64,000 nucleotides of DNA from Rhodopseudomonas sp. GTDB taxonomy: Bacteria > Pseudomonadota > Alphaproteobacteria > Rhizobiales > Xanthobacteraceae. Below, piece by piece: positions 34,841 through 44,196 of the stretch (position 1 is its first letter; each line of letters begins with the position of its first letter). The notes beneath the pieces are model-generated. The model worked only from the letters and a program-made list of their open reading frames with translations. It did not search any database and was not told the origin of the DNA. Location of the stretch: the NCBI RefSeq assembly GCF_013377015.1, contig NZ_JACABA010000003.1:157510-221509 (forward strand), read 5' to 3'. A program made the position numbers and the translations under genes.

Positions 34841-36238
34841 TCAGATCACCGGATCGATCGGCGATGATGGCGCGCCGCCGGCCTCGACCGCTTCGCCGGC
34901 CAGCAGGCACAGATCCTCGCGATAACGCCCGGCGACGATCTGGACGCCGACCGGAACGCGGCCGACCAGCCCGGTCGACACCGTCAGCGCGGGTAGTCCC
35001 ATGAACGGAATCGCCACCTGCGGCATCTGCGCCTGCCACACCCGCTTGAACGACGCGTCGTCGCGCAGATCGAGCGCCTGCGGAAACGGCAATTCGCCGG
35101 ACACTGGCATCACCAGCACGGCATAGCTCTCAAAGAAGAGCTGCCATTCGCGGGTCAGCGTCGCGCGCCTGGTCAAAATTTTCGAGAACGCGGCCATATC
35201 GTTGATGACCTTGTCGCGGTTGCCGCGCAGGCAGGCCAGCGCGCCGGGATCGCCCTCGCGCTCGGCGGCATCCAGCATCGCCTCGTAGCCGTCGCCGAGC
35301 CAAAGCCGGGTTTGCAGCTCCGCGGCTTCGCGTAGCGGCGGCAAGATTTGCAGCTCCTCGACCTGCCATCCGGCGCGCGCGAGCCGGCGGCCGGCATCGG
35401 CCACCGCATCGCGAACCTCGGCAGCGGTCTGCAGCCCATCGGGTGCCAGGCACAGCGCGGCGCGCTTCGGCGCTGGCGGACCCTGCAGCGGCGCCGGCAC
35501 CCACCACGGATCGCGCGGATCGGCCTGCGCCATCGCGGCCAGCCCAAGCCGAACGTCGCCGATCGTGCGTCCCAGCGGACCCGACACCGCGGTGATCTGC
35601 GGCCCGATCGGCCGCTCCGGCGACGAGGCATTGAACGCCGCGATCCGGCCAAGGGTCGGCCGCAGCCCGTGGACGCCGCAGGCATAGGCCGGATAGCGGA
35701 TCGAGCCCGCGATGTCGGTGCCGTGCGCGAGATGCCCGATGCCGGCGGCGAGCGACGCGGCAGCGCCTCCGGACGATCCTCCGGGCGTGATCGAGGGATC
35801 GCGCGGGTTTTTGGTCTCGCCATGAATCTGGTTGTTGGTGAACCAGCGAAACGAGAACGCCGGGGTATTGGTCTGGCCGAGAATCACCGCGCCGGCGCGG
35901 CGCAGATTGTCGACCACCGGGCTGTTGCTGCGTGCGATCAGATCGCGCTGCAGCGCGAGGCCGTTGGTGGTGGCGAACCCCTGCAGATCGATATTGACCT
36001 TGACGGTGACAGGCACGCCGGCCAATGGGCCAAGGTCGTCATTGCGCGCGAACGCCGCGTCGATCGCGTCGGCCTGCGCCAGCACCTCGTCCGGCTTGTG
36101 ATCAATCACCGCGTTGATCGCCGGATTGACCGCGTCGAGCCGCGCCAGCGCCGCCTGCGCCGCCTCGCGCGCCGACAGCTTTCGCGCCCGGATCAGCGCC
36201 GCCAGTTCCGCGGCCGGGATTCGCCAGATGTCCTGCAT
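34841..36238 (-). CDS. amidase (amidase signature family)
   Basis: 465 residues. Ser-cisSer-Lys triad visible: Lys80 (GVPVTVKVN), Ser155 (TPGGSSGGAAA) and Ser179 (GTDIAGSIRYPA). Hydrolyses amides; substrate not predictable, and no GatB/GatC genes are adjacent so it is not the tRNA amidotransferase subunit. Start MQDIWRIPAAEL at 36238 matches the family N-terminus. Confidence 0.88.
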   Translation of the reverse strand: MQDIWRIPAAELAALIRARKLSAREAAQAALARLDAVNPAINAVIDHKPDEVLAQADAIDAAFARNDDLGPLAGVPVTVKVNIDLQGFATTNGLALQRDLIARSNSPVVDNLRRAGAVILGQTNTPAFSFRWFTNNQIHGETKNPRDPSITPGGSSGGAAASLAAGIGHLAHGTDIAGSIRYPAYACGVHGLRPTLGRIAAFNASSPERPIGPQITAVSGPLGRTIGDVRLGLAAMAQADPRDPWWVPAPLQGPPAPKRAALCLAPDGLQTAAEVRDAVADAGRRLARAGWQVEELQILPPLREAAELQTRLWLGDGYEAMLDAAEREGDPGALACLRGNRDKVINDMAAFSKILTRRATLTREWQLFFESYAVLVMPVSGELPFPQALDLRDDASFKRVWQAQMPQVAIPFMGLPALTVSTGLVGRVPVGVQIVAGRYREDLCLLAGEAVEAGGAPSSPIDPVI

Positions 36239-36310
36239 GATCACTCCGTTGCGCTGCTGGCTTGATATCGCAGCCATCACCGCAACGCCAACGCGAATTC
36301 GCGCACAGCC

Positions 36311-36568
36311 TCAATGCCGGGTCCGCGGCGCCTCCGCTATATCGAGAATCGCCTCGCTGAACGGAAATTCCAGCACCACCTCGCCGTCCTCGTCAGTCAC
36401 TTCCAGGCTGGCGCTCAGAAGTCCGGCCTGTTCGCCTTCGGATTTCAAGATCTGCCGAATCGTGGTTCGCGCCACTTCCCAGGCGTGATCGGGATCGCGC
36501 AACAGCTCGCCCTCGGAATCTAGGATCAATTCGTTGCCAATCTTGGTGTTGAAATAGTATCGCGGCAT
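36311..36568 (-). CDS. DUF6894-type small protein
   Basis: 85 residues, MPRYYFNTKIGNELILDSEGELLRDPDHAWEVA-type opening with the D-x-x-G-x-x-L-x-D pattern, central helix and a C-terminal strand (DEDGEVVLEFPFSEA). The classic DUF6894 form; compare the longer member at 23598. Function unknown. Start with GGGAACC upstream. Confidence 0.75.
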   Translation of the reverse strand: MPRYYFNTKIGNELILDSEGELLRDPDHAWEVARTTIRQILKSEGEQAGLLSASLEVTDEDGEVVLEFPFSEAILDIAEAPRTRH

Positions 36569-36681
36569 CGTCGAGGTTCCCGTTGTTCACCCTAGTAGGT
36601 GATGCCGCGCAGCGCGATCCGCAACCCGCCCTGCGGCAAAGCCCGCTCGCAAAGCGCGCGGTTTCGCGCTAACCAAACCGG

Positions 36682-37671
36682 ATGGCGCCCGAAGCAGAAG
36701 CCGCGACACCCCCCGCGAAGACCAGCGACCGTCCCGCGCCGTTGACGTCGCAAATGCTGCCGGTCGGCGACGGCCACGAGATCTACGTCGAAACCGCGGG
36801 CAATGCCGACGGGCTCGCCGCGGTTTATCTGCATGGCGGCCCCGGCAGCGGCTGCCAACCCGACCACCGCAGGCTGTTCGATGCAGAGCGGTTTCACGCG
36901 GTTTTGTTCGATCAACGCGGCGCCGGGCGCAGCCGGCCGAAGGGCGGGCGCGACGCCAACACCTTGCCGCATCTGATCGCCGACATGGAGCTGATCCGCG
37001 CGACCTTCGGCATGGAGCGCTGGATCGTGGTCGGCGGTTCGTGGGGCGCGACGCTGGCGCTGGCCTATGCTCAGGCCCATCCCGAACGGGTCAGCGGCAT
37101 CGTGCTGCGCGCAACGTTTCTCGGCACGAACGACGAACTGCACGCCGCGTTCCTGGAAAATCTGCCGCGGCTTTATCCCGCTCTCAATGAGGATTTCCTC
37201 GGCGTGTTGCCGGAGCACGAGCGCGCCGCGCCGCTCGAGGCGTATTGGCGCCGGCTTCTCGATCCCGACCCGGCCGTGCAGGCCCCGGCGGCGCGCGCCT
37301 GGGGCGACACCGAAAGCATCCTGTCGCAGATCGCGCCGAGCCGGACGAGGCTCGATCTGGCGACGCTAAGCGACGCGCGACCGCTGCCGGCCACGCCGTT
37401 CATGGAAGCGCATTACTTTTCAAATGGATGTTTCATGAAGCCGCGGCAATTGCTCGATCGAGCGAGCGCACTGGCGGGGATTCCCGGCATCATCGTGCAG
37501 GGCCGCTACGATCTGCTGTGTCCGCCCGCGACCTCGCACGCGCTGGCCTCCGTGTGGCCGGACGCGGAGGTGCGCACCGTCGCAGGCGCCGGGCATTCGC
37601 TTTACGACCCCGGCATCCGCGACGCGGTGATCAAGGCGATCGCCGACCTGGCAGACATGATCACCGAATAG
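36682..37671 (+). CDS. pip: proline iminopeptidase (prolyl aminopeptidase)
   Basis: 329 residues, alpha/beta hydrolase. Oxyanion HGGPGSGC near residue 51, nucleophile Ser120 in VGGSWGATLALAYAQAHP, catalytic Asp in GRYDLLCPP and His in GAGHSLYDP. Releases N-terminal proline from peptides. Begins 113 nt from the divergent DUF6894 gene. The start is the first ATG; residues 1-20 are Ala/Pro-rich and may not be essential. Confidence 0.88.
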   Translation: MAPEAEAATPPAKTSDRPAPLTSQMLPVGDGHEIYVETAGNADGLAAVYLHGGPGSGCQPDHRRLFDAERFHAVLFDQRGAGRSRPKGGRDANTLPHLIADMELIRATFGMERWIVVGGSWGATLALAYAQAHPERVSGIVLRATFLGTNDELHAAFLENLPRLYPALNEDFLGVLPEHERAAPLEAYWRRLLDPDPAVQAPAARAWGDTESILSQIAPSRTRLDLATLSDARPLPATPFMEAHYFSNGCFMKPRQLLDRASALAGIPGIIVQGRYDLLCPPATSHALASVWPDAEVRTVAGAGHSLYDPGIRDAVIKAIADLADMITE

Positions 37672-37679
37672 GAGCGCAG

Positions 37680-38342
37680 ATGCCGCTGGCCGGAACCGGA
37701 ATGTTGCTGACGTCGATGGATATCGATCCGGCCGACGAACTCGATTTCAATCGCTGGTACGACCGCGAACATCTGCTGGAGCGGGTCGCGATTCCGGGCT
37801 TCATCGAGGCCCGGCGTTATGTCGCGCATCGGGCCAGCCCGAAATATCTCAGCCTGTATTCCACCCAGACCTTCGAGGTGCTGAGCAGCGCCGCCTACAA
37901 GACCGCGCTGGCGAACCAGACCGCGTGGTCGAACAAGAACATCGCCAAATTCCGCAACATGATCCGCGGCGTCGCCCGCATCACCACCAGCCGCGGCCGC
38001 GGTCGCGGCGCCTGGCTCGGTCTGGTCCGGATTCGTCCCGGCGCCGGCCACGCCGACGCCCTGCGCGCCGGCATTCTCAAGCAGCTCGAACCGGAGCTGC
38101 TCGACGGCATCATTTCTATGCACCTGATGGAAAACGATCCCGCGCTGTCGAAGCCGCTCACCGGCGACACCGAGGCGCCCGGCGCCGGCGACTGGTTCGT
38201 GCTGATCGACGGCACCTCGCCCGCAGCGTTGGAAGCCGCCATCGACGGCGTTTTCGACGGCATCGTCAGCGCCACCGCCTCGACCCTGGTTTCGGTCGGG
38301 ATCTACACCCTGCTGTGGGACCTAGCGAAGGCCGAAATCTAG
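37680..38342 (+). CDS. conserved hypothetical, EthD/ABM-like
   Basis: 220 residues, ATG 37680 with AGGAG 6 nt upstream and 8 nt after the peptidase stop. The N-terminal half (DIDPADELDFNRWYDREHLLERVAIPGFIEARRYVAH) resembles ferredoxin-like dimeric alpha-beta barrel proteins of the EthD/ABM kind, which often act on aromatic or polyketide compounds; a second such half may be present (WFVLIDGTSPAALEAA). No catalytic residue is obvious. Confidence 0.65.
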   Translation: MPLAGTGMLLTSMDIDPADELDFNRWYDREHLLERVAIPGFIEARRYVAHRASPKYLSLYSTQTFEVLSSAAYKTALANQTAWSNKNIAKFRNMIRGVARITTSRGRGRGAWLGLVRIRPGAGHADALRAGILKQLEPELLDGIISMHLMENDPALSKPLTGDTEAPGAGDWFVLIDGTSPAALEAAIDGVFDGIVSATASTLVSVGIYTLLWDLAKAEI

Positions 38343-38365
38343 CGCGCCGGAAAATACTTTTAATA

Positions 38366-38383
38366 TACTTGCATGCGGAAGTA
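38366..38383. promoter_or_regulatory. candidate MarR operator
   Basis: TACTT-gcatgcgg-AAGTA, a perfect 5-bp inverted repeat with 8-nt centre, in AT-rich sequence 20 nt before the MarR-family start. Dyads of this size are typical MarR autoregulatory sites. Confidence 0.45.
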
Positions 38384-38403
38384 CATTGCGTTATCCATGG
38401 CGC

Positions 38404-38850
38404 ATGACGACACCTCCTGTCACCGCGATGCTGCGGCTGTTGCGCGCGCAATCCGTTCTGGAAGCGCGGTTGAGCCCCGAGCTCGGCTCGGTGCATGGTC
38501 TTGGGCTGAACGAGCTGCTGCTGCTGATGCAGCTCGGTCGCGCGCCATTGCACCGGCTGCGGCGGGTCGACCTCGCCGCGCGCCTGAACACCAGCCAGTC
38601 GACCATCACAAGGATGACGGCGCCGCTGGAAAAGACCGGGCTGGTGAAGCGCGAATCCGATCCGCGCGATTCCCGGGTCGGCTACGTCGCCTTGACCAAG
38701 ACCGGCCGGACCCGGGTCGCCGAGACCGAAATCACCTTGCAGCGGATGGCCGAGGAGATCTTTCGCGACCGCTGGAGCGACAAGGACATTGCCACGCTTG
38801 CCGGCCTGCTCGGCCGCTTCACCGCCACGCTGCCCGGCGACATCGCTTGA
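38404..38850 (+). CDS. MarR-family transcriptional regulator
   Basis: 148 residues. Winged helix core: LNELLLLMQL, DLAARLNTSQSTITRMTAPLEKTGLVKRESDPRDSRVGYVALTKTG, the textbook MarR recognition helix and wing. Start MTTPPVTAML at 38404. The SDR gene follows after 40 nt in the same direction and is probably part of its regulon. Confidence 0.87.
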   Translation: MTTPPVTAMLRLLRAQSVLEARLSPELGSVHGLGLNELLLLMQLGRAPLHRLRRVDLAARLNTSQSTITRMTAPLEKTGLVKRESDPRDSRVGYVALTKTGRTRVAETEITLQRMAEEIFRDRWSDKDIATLAGLLGRFTATLPGDIA

Positions 38851-38890
38851 CGCACGCAGCTGGCGCAATCGAACCCAAAGGAATGCTGAA

Positions 38891-39739
38891 ATGAAACTCG
38901 AGGCCGGACAGGTGGCGGTGGTGACCGGCGCCGCAAGCGGAATCGGATTTGCCATCGCCACAGCGCTGGGCCAGCGCGGGCTTGCTGTCGCCCTCGCCGA
39001 CATCGAAGCCAAAGCGCTGGATCAGGCAAGCAGGCGACTCCAGGCCGAAGGAATCGACGCACAACCCTTCGTCTGTGACGTCGCCGATGCCTCCGCCGTC
39101 GAGACGTTGGCGGCGGCGGTCATGGCGCGTTTCGGCCGCGTCGACCTGCTGGTCAACAATGCCGGCGTCGGCGGCTTTCTCGGGCCGCTGTGGGACAGCC
39201 ATCCGAACGATTGGAGCTGGGCGTTCGGCGTCAACGTGTTCGGCGTGGTCAATGGCCTGCGCGCATTCCTGCCGCGGATGCTGGCTGGCAAGGGTGGCCA
39301 TGTGGTCAATGTCGCATCGCTGGCCGGCCTCACCGCGCCGCCGTTCCTGAGCACCTATGTGGCGACCAAACATGCGGTGGTGGGGCTGTCGGAAAGCCTT
39401 AAGCAGGAGCTGGCGGCGATCGGCTCCGGCATCAAAGTCTCGGTGGTCTGCCCCGGCGTGGTGCAGTCGCGGATCGCCGACTCGGAGCGAAACCGGCCGG
39501 CCGACCTCGCCGCCGCGGTGAAAACGCCGGCCGCTCTGCTCGACCGCATCCGCGCCGCCTTCGCGCAGGCGATGGCCGACCCGATGCCGACCGACGAATT
39601 GGCGAGGCGCGTGCTGGCCGGGATCGAACGCGACGATTTCCTGATTCTGACCCATCCCGACCAAAACCCGCAGATATTGCAGCGGCTTGTGTCGATCGAG
39701 CAGAGCGTCGGCCGCAATCCTCCGGCCGCCGGCCATTGA
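38891..39739 (+). CDS. short-chain dehydrogenase/reductase
   Basis: 282 residues. NAD(P)-binding GAASGIG (residues 13-19), VNNAGVGG, catalytic Ser in NVASLAG and Tyr-Lys in YVATKHA. Classical SDR; the Asp in ADIEAKAL after the second strand favours NAD(H). C-terminal extension (about 50 residues) typical of larger SDRs. Substrate unknown. Start follows AAAGGAATGCTGAA. Confidence 0.87.
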   Translation: MKLEAGQVAVVTGAASGIGFAIATALGQRGLAVALADIEAKALDQASRRLQAEGIDAQPFVCDVADASAVETLAAAVMARFGRVDLLVNNAGVGGFLGPLWDSHPNDWSWAFGVNVFGVVNGLRAFLPRMLAGKGGHVVNVASLAGLTAPPFLSTYVATKHAVVGLSESLKQELAAIGSGIKVSVVCPGVVQSRIADSERNRPADLAAAVKTPAALLDRIRAAFAQAMADPMPTDELARRVLAGIERDDFLILTHPDQNPQILQRLVSIEQSVGRNPPAAGH

Positions 39740-39849
39740 ACGGCAGCGACGCCTGGCGCGACACAATCCTGACGACGACTTGACGGCGACGTCGCTGCTG
39801 TGAGGCCACCGCACGACATCGCTGACCGTTCGATGATGAGGATCATGTC

Positions 39850-40476
39850 ATGCGAGGCGCCCTCCCCCTTGCGGCCCTGGCCGCGACCATCATGACCCTG
39901 TCGCTGGCAAGTGCCCGTGCCGACGACGGCGATCATCCGATCGATCCCGCCCGGCAGGCCGCGTTCGATACCCGGATCTTCGGCAAGCCAGTCGGCGCCG
40001 ACAACGCCTATGCGTGTTTCGCCCGCCGCTACGATGCCGACCATCTGGCGCGGCATCCGCAGCAGAAGGTCGCCGCCATGAAGCTGCTGGTCAGCGCGGA
40101 GAAATCGCCGGACGACGGCGCCGAGACCTATTCGTTCACGCTCAATTTCAATTACCGCCACCGCAAGGCCAATTTCGAGTCGAGCGGCTCCTGCCGCCAT
40201 GTCGTCGCCGACGACAAGGGCGGCGAGATCCAGCTCGGCTGCGGCGTCGATTGCGACGGCGGCGGGATTTCGATGGCGCTGGCGGACGACGACCAATCCA
40301 CGCTGGTCAGCCTGGAGCGGATCCGGATCTGGCAGAAGGACAGGCCGGACGAGGAAACGTACCATGAGCTGGTCGCCGGCGCCGACGACAAGTCGTTCCG
40401 GCTGCAGCGCGTCGAGCTGCGCGACTGCGACGCGCTGATGCCCGAGCGCAAGATCGTGGCGTCGACCGAGCCCTGA
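39850..40476 (+). CDS. secreted hypothetical protein
   Basis: 208 residues. Signal peptide (LPLAALAATIMTLSLASARA, cleaved near residue 24), then a soluble periplasmic domain with four cysteines (YACFARRY, GSCRHV, LGCGVDCDGG, LRDCDAL), probably disulfide bonded. The next gene also encodes an exported protein. I recognise no family. Confidence 0.65.
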   Translation: MRGALPLAALAATIMTLSLASARADDGDHPIDPARQAAFDTRIFGKPVGADNAYACFARRYDADHLARHPQQKVAAMKLLVSAEKSPDDGAETYSFTLNFNYRHRKANFESSGSCRHVVADDKGGEIQLGCGVDCDGGGISMALADDDQSTLVSLERIRIWQKDRPDEETYHELVAGADDKSFRLQRVELRDCDALMPERKIVASTEP

Positions 40477-40524
40477 GCGGATCGCAGATCGCACCAGCCG
40501 TCCTCGCCACTCCGGGAGCCCGCC

Positions 40525-40995
40525 ATGCATCGACGCAAATTATTGTCCGCCGCTTTGTCGTCGCTGGGGGCCGCGCTGCTCGCCGCCGCTAGCCGCGCCG
40601 AAGCCGCACCTGCTGAAACCGCCCCGGCCGAGACCGCCCCCGGCAAGCTCAAGGTCGTCTACCACCTCAGCGATCACGACAAGGTCGGCTTCGTGCTCGG
40701 CAACATCCGCAATCACATCGACGGCGTCGGCGGCCCCGATCATGTGACCATCGCCCTGGTGGTGCATGGCCCGGCGCTGCGCTCGTTCCACGCCGACAAG
40801 GCCAATCCCGACGTCAGTCGCCAGATCGGCGGATTTTCCAGCGCCGGCGTCGAACTGGCCGCCTGCGGCAACACCATGAAGGGGCAGAATGTGACCCTCA
40901 AGGACCTGTTGCCCGGCTTCGTCAGCGCCGAGCATGGCGGCGTGGTGCGGATCGCCGAGCTGCAATCGCAGGGATACCTCTACCTTCGGCCGTGA
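40525..40995 (+). CDS. DsrE-like periplasmic protein
   Basis: 156 residues. N-terminus MHRRKLLSAALSSLGAALLAA looks like a Tat or Sec signal (twin Arg at 3-4), then an AETAP-type linker repeat, and a DsrE/DsrF/YchN-like domain (KVVYHLSDHDKVGFVLGNIRNHID... VELAACGNTMKGQNVTL... LQSQGYLYLRP) with a single conserved Cys in the A-C-G-N-T-M position. Such proteins carry or bind sulfur species; exported members are poorly known. Its start is 48 nt after the previous gene. Confidence 0.75.
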   Translation: MHRRKLLSAALSSLGAALLAAASRAEAAPAETAPAETAPGKLKVVYHLSDHDKVGFVLGNIRNHIDGVGGPDHVTIALVVHGPALRSFHADKANPDVSRQIGGFSSAGVELAACGNTMKGQNVTLKDLLPGFVSAEHGGVVRIAELQSQGYLYLRP

Positions 40996-41212
40996 GTCGC
41001 TCGCGGCCGCCGCATTCGCGCCGATCGGGCTGTTATCCCAGCATCACGCGATTGCGATAGGGCTCGGGTTGGAACCGTTCGGCCGCTGATACGTCAACCT
41101 TTAAGGGTATTCGGCCGCGCGCCATGCGCCGCCGAACGACGTGTTGACAAGGCTCGGCTCCCGGACGGAAATGGCCCCGAGGCTGCATCGCACAAACAAT
41201 GAACAAGGCATC

Positions 41213-44065
41213 ATGAACCCCGTCAAAGCGCTCGAACAACATGGCCAGGCTGTCTGGCTGGATTTCCTTGCCCGCGGCTTCATCGCCAAGGGCGACCTCA
41301 AGAAGCTGATCGATGTCGACGGCGTGAAGGGCGTGACCTCGAACCCGTCGATCTTCGAGAAAGCGATCGGCAGCTCGGACGAATATGACGGCGCGGTCAG
41401 CCAGGCTTTGCAAGCCGGCGATCGCCCGATCGGCGAATTATACGAGGCGCTGGCGGTCGAGGATATCCAGCACGCCGCCGACGTGCTCCGCCCGGTCTAT
41501 GACCGGCTCAAGGGCACCGACGGCTTCGTCAGCCTCGAAGTGTCGCCCTATCTCGCGCTGGACACCAAGGGCACCATCGTGGAGGCCGAACGGCTGTGGC
41601 GCGAGGTCGATCGCCGCAACCTGATGGTCAAGGTGCCAGCGACGCAGCAAGGCCTGCCGGCGATCCGGCATCTGATCTCCAAGGGCATCAGCATCAACGT
41701 CACCCTGCTGTTCTCGCAGAAGGTCTATGTCCAGGTCGCCGAGGCCTATCTCGACGGCCTTGAGGCCTATGTCGCCGGCGGCGGCGATCCGTCCCACGTC
41801 GGCAGCGTCGCCAGTTTCTTCGTCAGCCGGATCGACAGCGCGGTCGACAACGAACTCGACGACAAGATCGCCAAGGCCAATGATCCGAGCGAAAAGGCGC
41901 GGCTCGCGGCACTGAAAGGCAAGATCGCGATCGCCAACGCCAAGCTCGCTTATCAGGACTACAAGCGGCTGTTCTCCGGCGAGCGCTGGAAGAAATTGGA
42001 AGCGCGCGGCGCCAAGCCGCAGCGGCTGTTGTGGGCCTCGACCGGCACCAAGAACAAGGCCTACAGCGACGTGCTCTATGTCGAGGAACTGATCGGCCCC
42101 AACACCGTCAACACCGTTCCGCCTGCGACGCTGGATGCGTTCCGCGATCACGGCAAGCTGCGCGACAGCCTCGAGGAAAACGTCGACGACGCCCGCGCCG
42201 CGCTGGCCGGGCTCGCCAGCGCCGGAATTTCGCTCGATGCCATCACCGACAGGCTGGTGATCGAGGGCGTGCAGCTGTTCGCCGACGCGTTCGACAAGCT
42301 GCTCGGCGCGGTGGCGCACAAGCGCACTGCGGTGCTCGCCAGCGGCATCAACCGCCAGACCATCGCGCTCGGTGACGATCTCGCCAAGGCGATCAAGGAC
42401 AGCAGCGAGGCGTGGCGCGCCGCCGGCACGATCCGCAAGCTGTGGGAACGCGACAGCGCGATCTGGACCGGCACCGACGAAGACAAATGGCTCGGCTGGC
42501 TCGACAGCGCCGCCGCCGAGAAGGCGAAACTCGCCGCCTACAAGGACTTCGCCGGCTGGGTGCAGCAGCAAGCTTTCACCGATGCGGTGGTGCTGGGCAT
42601 GGGCGGCTCCAGTCTCGGCCCCGAGGTGCTGGCGGAGACCTTCGCGCAGCAATCCAGCTTTCCGAAATTGCGCGTCCTCGACTCCACCGATCCCGCGCAG
42701 GTGCGGGCGATGGACAGATCAGTGAATCTCGCCACGACGCTGTTCATCGTCTCCAGCAAATCCGGCGGCACCACCGAGCCGAACGCGATGAAGGACTATT
42801 TCTACGCCCGCGTCAGCGAAGTGGTCGGCCCCGACAAGGCCGGCGGCCATTTCGTCGCCGTCACCGATCCGGGCTCGTCGATGGAGAAAGTCGCCAAGCA
42901 GCAGGGTTTCGCGCGGATCTTCCACGGCGACCCCACCATCGGCGGACGCTATTCGGTGCTGTCGCCGTTCGGCATGGTGCCGGCGGCCGCCGCCGGCATC
43001 GATCTGGCACGCTTTCTCGATCTGGCGCTGGCGATGGTGCGCTCCTGCGGACCCGACGTGCCGCCTTCGGAAAATCCCGGCGTCCAGCTTGGACTTGCGA
43101 TGGGCTGCGCCGGGCTCAAAGGCCGCGACAAGGTCACCATCGTGTCGTCGCAGGCGATCGCCGATTTCGGCGCCTGGGCCGAACAGCTGATTGCCGAATC
43201 CACCGGCAAGGACGGCAAGGGCCTGATCCCGATCGACGGCGAACCGCTCGGCGAACCCGCCGTCTACGGCACGGATCGCTTGTTCATCGATCTGCGCACC
43301 GAAGGTGAGACCGACAAGGCGCATGACGACAAGCTCACGGCGCTGGAAAAGGCCGGGCATCCGGTGGTGCGGATCGTGCTGCAATCGCCCGATCACATCG
43401 GCCAGGAATTCTTCCGTTTCGAGATCGCCACAGCGGTGGCGGGCGCGATCCTCGGCATCAATCCGTTCAATCAGCCCGACGTCGAAGCCGCCAAGATCAA
43501 GACCCGCGAACTCACCGGCGCTTTCGAAACATCCGGCAAGCTGCCGGCCGAGACGCCGGCGCTCTCCACCGCGCAGGCCGATCTCTACACCGACGACGCC
43601 AACGCCGCGGCGTTGCGCAAGGCCGGCGCCGATGGCGATCTCGGCTCGTGGCTCTCTGCGCATTTCGCCCGCTCCAAGGCCGGCGACTACGTCGCGCTGC
43701 TGGCCTATATCGAGCGCGACCACGATCACATCGACATGCTGCAACACATGCGGATGGCGGTGCGCGATCGCAAGCACGTCGCGACCTGCGCAGAATTCGG
43801 CCCGCGCTTTCTGCATTCCACCGGCCAGGCCTATAAGGGCGGGCCGGACTCAGGCGTGTTCCTGCAGATCACCGCCGACGACAGCAGTGACCTCGCCGTG
43901 CCCGGCCAGAGCGCCAGCTTCGGCGTGATCAAGGCGGCGCAGGCACGCGGCGATTTCGACGTGCTGACCGAACGTGGCCGCCGCGCGCTGCGGGTTCATC
44001 TCAAGGGCGACCTCGCGGCCGGCCTGAAGATGCTCGACGCCGCTCTCCACGCGGCGTTGAATTAG
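41213..44065 (+). CDS. tal-pgi: bifunctional transaldolase / glucose-6-phosphate isomerase
   Basis: 950 residues, two enzymes fused in one chain. Residues 1 to about 370 are transaldolase (Schiff-base Lys140 in NLMVKVPATQQG; VTSNPSIFEKAI near 41), and about 390 to 950 are phosphoglucose isomerase (VLGMGGSSLGPEVLAETF and SKSGGTTEPNAM near residue 515). Interconverts sedoheptulose-7-P + glyceraldehyde-3-P with erythrose-4-P + fructose-6-P, and fructose-6-P with glucose-6-P. The fusion is known in this bacterial group. ATG 41213; heads the pentose phosphate gene run. Confidence 0.93.
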   Translation: MNPVKALEQHGQAVWLDFLARGFIAKGDLKKLIDVDGVKGVTSNPSIFEKAIGSSDEYDGAVSQALQAGDRPIGELYEALAVEDIQHAADVLRPVYDRLKGTDGFVSLEVSPYLALDTKGTIVEAERLWREVDRRNLMVKVPATQQGLPAIRHLISKGISINVTLLFSQKVYVQVAEAYLDGLEAYVAGGGDPSHVGSVASFFVSRIDSAVDNELDDKIAKANDPSEKARLAALKGKIAIANAKLAYQDYKRLFSGERWKKLEARGAKPQRLLWASTGTKNKAYSDVLYVEELIGPNTVNTVPPATLDAFRDHGKLRDSLEENVDDARAALAGLASAGISLDAITDRLVIEGVQLFADAFDKLLGAVAHKRTAVLASGINRQTIALGDDLAKAIKDSSEAWRAAGTIRKLWERDSAIWTGTDEDKWLGWLDSAAAEKAKLAAYKDFAGWVQQQAFTDAVVLGMGGSSLGPEVLAETFAQQSSFPKLRVLDSTDPAQVRAMDRSVNLATTLFIVSSKSGGTTEPNAMKDYFYARVSEVVGPDKAGGHFVAVTDPGSSMEKVAKQQGFARIFHGDPTIGGRYSVLSPFGMVPAAAAGIDLARFLDLALAMVRSCGPDVPPSENPGVQLGLAMGCAGLKGRDKVTIVSSQAIADFGAWAEQLIAESTGKDGKGLIPIDGEPLGEPAVYGTDRLFIDLRTEGETDKAHDDKLTALEKAGHPVVRIVLQSPDHIGQEFFRFEIATAVAGAILGINPFNQPDVEAAKIKTRELTGAFETSGKLPAETPALSTAQADLYTDDANAAALRKAGADGDLGSWLSAHFARSKAGDYVALLAYIERDHDHIDMLQHMRMAVRDRKHVATCAEFGPRFLHSTGQAYKGGPDSGVFLQITADDSSDLAVPGQSASFGVIKAAQARGDFDVLTERGRRALRVHLKGDLAAGLKMLDAALHAALN

Positions 44066-44083
44066 GAACTTAAATTTGAGATC

Positions 44084-44164
44084 GTCATTGCGAGCGCAGC
44101 GAAGCAATCCAGAGCGATACGGCAAGGACTGGATTGCTTCGTCGCTTCGCTCCTCGCAATGACG
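44084..44164. repeat. interspersed palindromic repeat, copy 4
   Basis: GTCATTGCGAGCGCAGCGAAGCAATCCAG arm (in pieces GTCATTGCGA, GCGCAGCGAA, GCAATCCAG) and complementary CTGGATTGCTTC, GTCGCTTCGC, TCCTCGCAATGACG arm, about 81 bp, the most symmetrical copy. It lies in the 131-nt gap between tal-pgi and gnd and could uncouple or modulate expression inside the unit. Confidence 0.85.
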
Positions 44165-44196
44165 GGGACAACGGCAATGCCACACAGGGAGACGCC

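Noticed and set aside
41144-41213. TTGACA at about 41144 as a sigma-70 -35 box for tal-pgi
   Set aside because: No acceptable -10 box at 16-18 nt; likely coincidence.
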